From Aculops lycopersici (lineage: Eukaryota > Arthropoda > Arachnida > Trombidiformes > Eriophyidae), in NCBI GenBank assembly GCA_015350385.1, contig WNKI01000003.1:912592-976591 (forward strand): a stretch of 64,000 bases of DNA, given 5' to 3'. The notes under the pieces were generated by a model. That model was given only the letters and a program-made list of their open reading frames with translations, was not told the origin of the DNA and made no database searches. The position numbers were made by a program, and so were the translations under genes. Positions 62,701 to 64,000 of this stretch are shown here, piece after piece. Each line of letters starts with the position of its first letter. Within the stretch, counting starts at the first letter, position 1.

Positions 62701-64000
62701 ATTGATCAGGACACAACAAACTATAAGTCCATCATTCAGGGACTTGAATCAGAGGAGAGTGTTGCAATCGATTGGGTTGCTGGCAATATGTATTGGCTAG
62801 ACCCATACTATGACGTTATCGAGGTGGCAAGATTGAACGGAACCAACCGATATGTCATCGTTAGTGGCGACATGGACAAGGCAAATTGCATAGTAGTTAA
62901 TCCCTTGAAAGGTTATATTGTTTGGAGTGATACCGGACACTCTTACCCAAAGATAGAAACTGCAGGTTTGGATGGAAGTGACCGCAAGGTAATCGTGAGC
63001 AAGTCCCTTTCTCATGTAGATGATTTGGCCATCGACTACTTGGGTGACTTCATCTATTGGGTAGACTCTACTCAAGGAACTATTGAGCGTATCAGACAAG
63101 ACGGAACTAGGCGCCAAATGATATATGGCTCAGCTAGCCCCAACCATGCTGGTTCCTCCAACTCTCACTTGGTATCGATAGCTTTACACAAAGACTACCT
63201 GTTCATTGCCGATTCGATTCAAAACTCGGGATCAATTTTCCGATGCGACAAGAACGATGGCAGCAACAAGATTTTACTGAAACAACACATTGGCGATGGC
63301 ATTAGAGATATTGTAGTTTATGCTGAGCAGCCAATTCCACCTATCCAGGAGAATCCTTGTTCTCATAATAACGGCAACTGTCAAGACTTGTGCCTACATA
63401 CTACTAAGCCGGGTACTCGACGATGCATCTGTTCGCATGGTAAGTTGAAGTCGGATGGTCGGACCTGTGAGCCTTATGATACATTCGTATTGTACTCGAA
63501 GTTATCTCAGATCGAGTCACTGCACATCACAGAGGAAGAACTGCCAATCAATTCACCTTACTCGCCCATTATGATCGAGAATAATAGCAGCATTATCTCG
63601 CTGACTGTGGACTACAATGCACAAAGGGTTATATACTCGGAACTGACGCAAAATCAAATATGCAGTGTATTCTTTAACGGAACCGACAAAAAGGTCCTAG
63701 TTGAGAACCAGATTCATGTTGAGGGAATAGCATTTGCGGATGACCAGTTGTATTGGACAAACATCTACGACAATTCTGTTTCAAGATTGAATACAACATC
63801 GGGCGGAGTAACTAAGAACAATTGTGATGATTCATTGACCACCTGTACTAAGATTGAAAAGCTAGTCAAGTTGTCTAGTGAGGACAAACCGCGAGGCATT
63901 GCGATAGACAGGTGTACAAATTATGTCTACTGGACCAACTGGAATGCCAACGCCTCCATCCAACGTGCCAGCCCTCACAATGGCTACAAGGTTGAATCTA
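59707..64000 (+). CDS. LRP1-like endocytic receptor, 5' portion, runs off the window
   Basis: Open in one frame from ATG 59707 (another ATG at 59779) to the right edge, over 1430 codons. After a Ser/Thr/Gln-rich N-terminus come LDL-receptor YWTD beta-propellers, each closed by an EGF-like module. The first runs from about 60400 to 61400 (FWMDVIDERIYRG, GLAVDWIGLNIYWVE, LFWTDWDKRVPRIERA, GWPNGLTLDYETKKVYWID). EGF NPCHINNGNCSHFC is at 61411. A second, degenerate propeller runs to 62390, then EGF CSSNNGNCSQLC. A third runs to 63350, then EGF NPCSHNNGNCQDLC. A fourth is begun. FLLIGRANEIRAVDI, FLIYSNNLGMKGISI and FVLYSKLSQIESLHI are LRP1-style propeller starts. No LDLa ligand-binding repeats precede them here. 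The pyrimidine-rich TTGTTTTTTGCAAACAG at 59866-59882 is a good splice acceptor, so the true start may be an upstream exon. Confidence 0.85.
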   Translation, partial: MNVTSHKYIPASHPKKSTKPLAIIMTYRLKAKRQSTSRQASNINFATSLTICTLFFANSSILSQSADSSADLGQYQGNRWTTHFDQSSRSPISEQNQQQPRRQITPYVPLHSSTDGTIQAPSLAPKPQTSISNDHATEFYLSDDDDTIDSKSSPSSSSSSSPAPLATQATSTTSDQNITSVTSSRAHANSVSEAPTTTVASNPQLITTISNVSRKPTSTSRAHANLHEPINHHPLLIFSMRYEIRYFNLSTLSTSTTTSNTNSRSSSSSSMSPVQINSPTLSPEYQTLDLQQLQQQQQHHQPSQSHHHSPIRQSKTLMGGLKNTIGLDFYFTERESFLFWMDVIDERIYRGTIINGAITNVDIVVQTGLATAEGLAVDWIGLNIYWVESTLDHIEVANLNGTFRRTLIAGDMESPRAIAVDPRVGLLFWTDWDKRVPRIERATMAGEDREVIVQIKDVRGGWPNGLTLDYETKKVYWIDANSDSIHNVDYDGNNHQSILKTTRLIGHPFSIALFENNLFWTDWKTNSVSMANKHDGSEARELQRLTTRLFDIKVFHPSRQPKIDHRLNPCHINNGNCSHFCLLSINQTHRCDCPNLMKLSSDLQKCIPDENFLLIGRANEIRAVDINEPLHHIMAPISVPKVFSPKQFAFDAKSKSIFWVDSQTNEVKKAPITGNNIETIIDVIIEPPSGLALDWISGNIFVAGSKPTSKIFISNLNGEFVSVLMDGNQGIISPQSLVVHPVLGLLFCVDENENSEPVIFASGMDGTNKRIIASKMNNPSLENPTSLAIDYDFSRVYWINQATHSPQNSSIQYYDIKEDRIVTILDESEVGSNQKLNPSVLCIDGDRLIISGKTPTEVIVTASKFDVSNQVIRKTQNMDQISALQVFNASSQVGINACSSNNGNCSQLCIPSNSTHRTCKCALGYQPDSIHGTECIGKDLFLIYSNNLGMKGISIEPTAQEEHFLPPIHKAFKASSIDFVHRQRMIYWVDNEEGSIVKIDQDTTNYKSIIQGLESEESVAIDWVAGNMYWLDPYYDVIEVARLNGTNRYVIVSGDMDKANCIVVNPLKGYIVWSDTGHSYPKIETAGLDGSDRKVIVSKSLSHVDDLAIDYLGDFIYWVDSTQGTIERIRQDGTRRQMIYGSASPNHAGSSNSHLVSIALHKDYLFIADSIQNSGSIFRCDKNDGSNKILLKQHIGDGIRDIVVYAEQPIPPIQENPCSHNNGNCQDLCLHTTKPGTRRCICSHGKLKSDGRTCEPYDTFVLYSKLSQIESLHITEEELPINSPYSPIMIENNSSIISLTVDYNAQRVIYSELTQNQICSVFFNGTDKKVLVENQIHVEGIAFADDQLYWTNIYDNSVSRLNTTSGGVTKNNCDDSLTTCTKIEKLVKLSSEDKPRGIAIDRCTNYVYWTNWNANASIQRASPHNGYKVES

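Noticed and set aside
1..64000. CRISPR arrays, phage, prokaryotic operons, transposases, rRNA or tRNA genes
   Set aside because: None seen. The window is eukaryotic nuclear DNA; I found no array-type direct repeats, no transposase or reverse-transcriptase motifs, and no tRNA A/B-box pair that folds.

Overview
The window is nuclear DNA from a small-genome arthropod, most likely an acariform mite, possibly eriophyoid-like. Evidence: it carries animal genes (INTS8, UBE4A, SET, torsin, muscle calponin, survivin, LRP1-like) and an arthropod RDL-type GABA receptor. Nearly every long gene is one uninterrupted ORF; introns are visible only in the calponin-family gene (two) and near the 5' end of the RDL gene (one or more). 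Several 3' ends are so compact that AATAAA overlaps the last codons. The mite placement is inference from intron poverty and from a histidine at the RDL pore 2' position, which I recall from spider mites.

Layout. 1-1.8 kb: non-coding. 1.8-9.2 kb: INTS8 (-) and UBE4A (+) head to head, then SET (-) converging on UBE4A. 10.2-17.8 kb: torsin (+), calponin/transgelin (-, three exons), thymidylate kinase with a long low-complexity N-terminus (+), DPM1 (-). 17.8-32.6 kb: a gene desert of about 14.8 kb with only simple repeats, short 4-bp-periodic patches and one good hairpin. 32.6-34.4 kb: polyQ C2H2 zinc-finger gene (-), with another 4.9 kb non-coding stretch upstream. 39.3-43.5 kb: cytosolic cysteinyl-tRNA synthetase (+) and RDL (-), tail to tail. 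45.5-49.2 kb: exportin-4 (+). 51.2-55.9 kb: two tandem paralogous multi-pass membrane proteins (gustatory-receptor-like) with the wreck of a third copy between them and a shared upstream motif. 56.4-58.5 kb: a septin with degenerate GTPase motifs, ADAT2 and survivin, tightly packed. 59.7 kb to the right edge: a large LRP1-like YWTD/EGF receptor that runs off the window.

Most genes are unrelated housekeeping genes: transcription/RNA processing (INTS8, ADAT2, CARS), ubiquitin and chaperone functions (UBE4A, torsin), glycosylation (DPM1), nucleotide supply (DTYMK), nuclear transport (XPO4), cell division (survivin, septin). I see no operon-type system. The lineage-specific parts are the tandem membrane-protein family with its common 5' block, the shortened INTS8, the altered septin and torsin nucleotide motifs, the RDL pore residue, and the large non-coding flanks of the zinc-finger gene.
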